From Pyrobaculum oguniense TE7 (lineage in GTDB: Archaea; Thermoproteota; Thermoprotei; Thermoproteales; Thermoproteaceae), in NCBI GenBank assembly GCA_000247545.1, contig CP003316.1:2372034-2436033 (forward strand): a stretch of DNA of 64,000 nucleotides, in the 5' to 3' direction. The notes under the pieces were generated by a model. It was not told the DNA's origin and searched no databases. It was given only the letters and a program-made list of their open reading frames with translations. Shown here in pieces: positions 63,980-64,000 of this stretch (position 1 is the stretch's first letter; the number at the start of each line of letters is the position of its first letter). A program made the translations under genes and the position numbers.

Positions 63980-64000
63980 GGGGAAAAAAGGGGGAGGGGT

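Noticed and set aside
1..64000. CRISPR arrays and classical insertion sequences
   Set aside because: No regularly spaced direct repeats were seen, and no transposase was recognised.

Overview
The window looks like part of the chromosome of a hyperthermophilic crenarchaeon of the genus Pyrobaculum (Thermoproteales). The evidence is an archaeal EF-2, a thermosome subunit, an RPB8-like RNA polymerase subunit (RpoG), a QueF-like archaeosine enzyme with the Pyrobaculum-type Cys21/Asp28 pair, a bifunctional PGI/PMI, a tRNA with a non-canonical intron, and PaREP2 proteins, which are a Pyrobaculum-specific repeat family. The PGI/PMI differs from the P. aerophilum protein as I remember it, so a close relative is more likely; I cannot name the species. 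Many genes start about 25 bases after a TATA-like box, which suggests leaderless mRNAs. Genes inside operons commonly overlap as ATGA.

Positions 1-51,300 are mostly ordinary, gene-dense chromosome. In order: a cut-off gene at the left edge; an ABC exporter; a QueF-like archaeosine enzyme; a GH13 glycosidase; a KaiC-like ATPase with pyrC; a ThiBPQ-like importer with an RHH protein (7.3-11.2 kb); EF-2 and thiC (11.5-15.6 kb); a BtuCDF-type importer (15.6-18.5 kb); the thermosome; an operon of a miniature TFB, a secretion ATPase and a membrane protein (20.5-22.6 kb), divergent from rpoG; PGI/PMI and a prepilin-peptidase-like protein; upp with an M1 aminopeptidase; surface protein, SDR, folE, glycosyltransferase and nuoD (29-34 kb); and aromatic amino-acid genes (34-47 kb: aroC-aroE, aroA-aroB-split transketolase, TyrRS-DAHP synthase) with proC, a Nudix enzyme, PhoH-KH, an alcohol dehydrogenase and a sugar epimerase between them. 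QueC-CBS, a PRTase-type regulator and an acyl-CoA dehydrogenase follow (47-50.3 kb). QueF-L, FolE and QueC together cover three steps of archaeosine synthesis, and TyrRS-DAHPS-transketolase-aroB-aroA form an aromatic amino-acid neighbourhood.

From about 51.4 kb the character changes. A tRNA-Met with a 20-base intron at 29/30 is followed by a degenerate tRNA-Leu-like sequence beside a broken PaREP2b tail, then a gene graveyard (ftsY, an AbrB-type antitoxin and Alba, all broken) holding an apparently intact MntA/HepT toxin-antitoxin pair and two small secreted or membrane proteins. An intact tRNA-Leu(CAG) follows, next to a full PaREP2 operon (56.8-64 kb): membrane-anchored protein, ParA/MinD-like P-loop protein, a 121-aa protein, a two-TM protein, PaREP2a and the 1346-residue PaREP2b, most of them joined by ATGA or TAGTG overlaps. 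The two tRNA-Leu/PaREP2b junctions are duplicates in which the tRNA segment is inverted. I regard this PaREP2 module at a tRNA-Leu gene as the best candidate here for an undescribed, possibly mobile, system.

Smaller items of note are two candidate C/D box sRNAs and two likely frameshifts at C5 runs (proC start and a small membrane protein).
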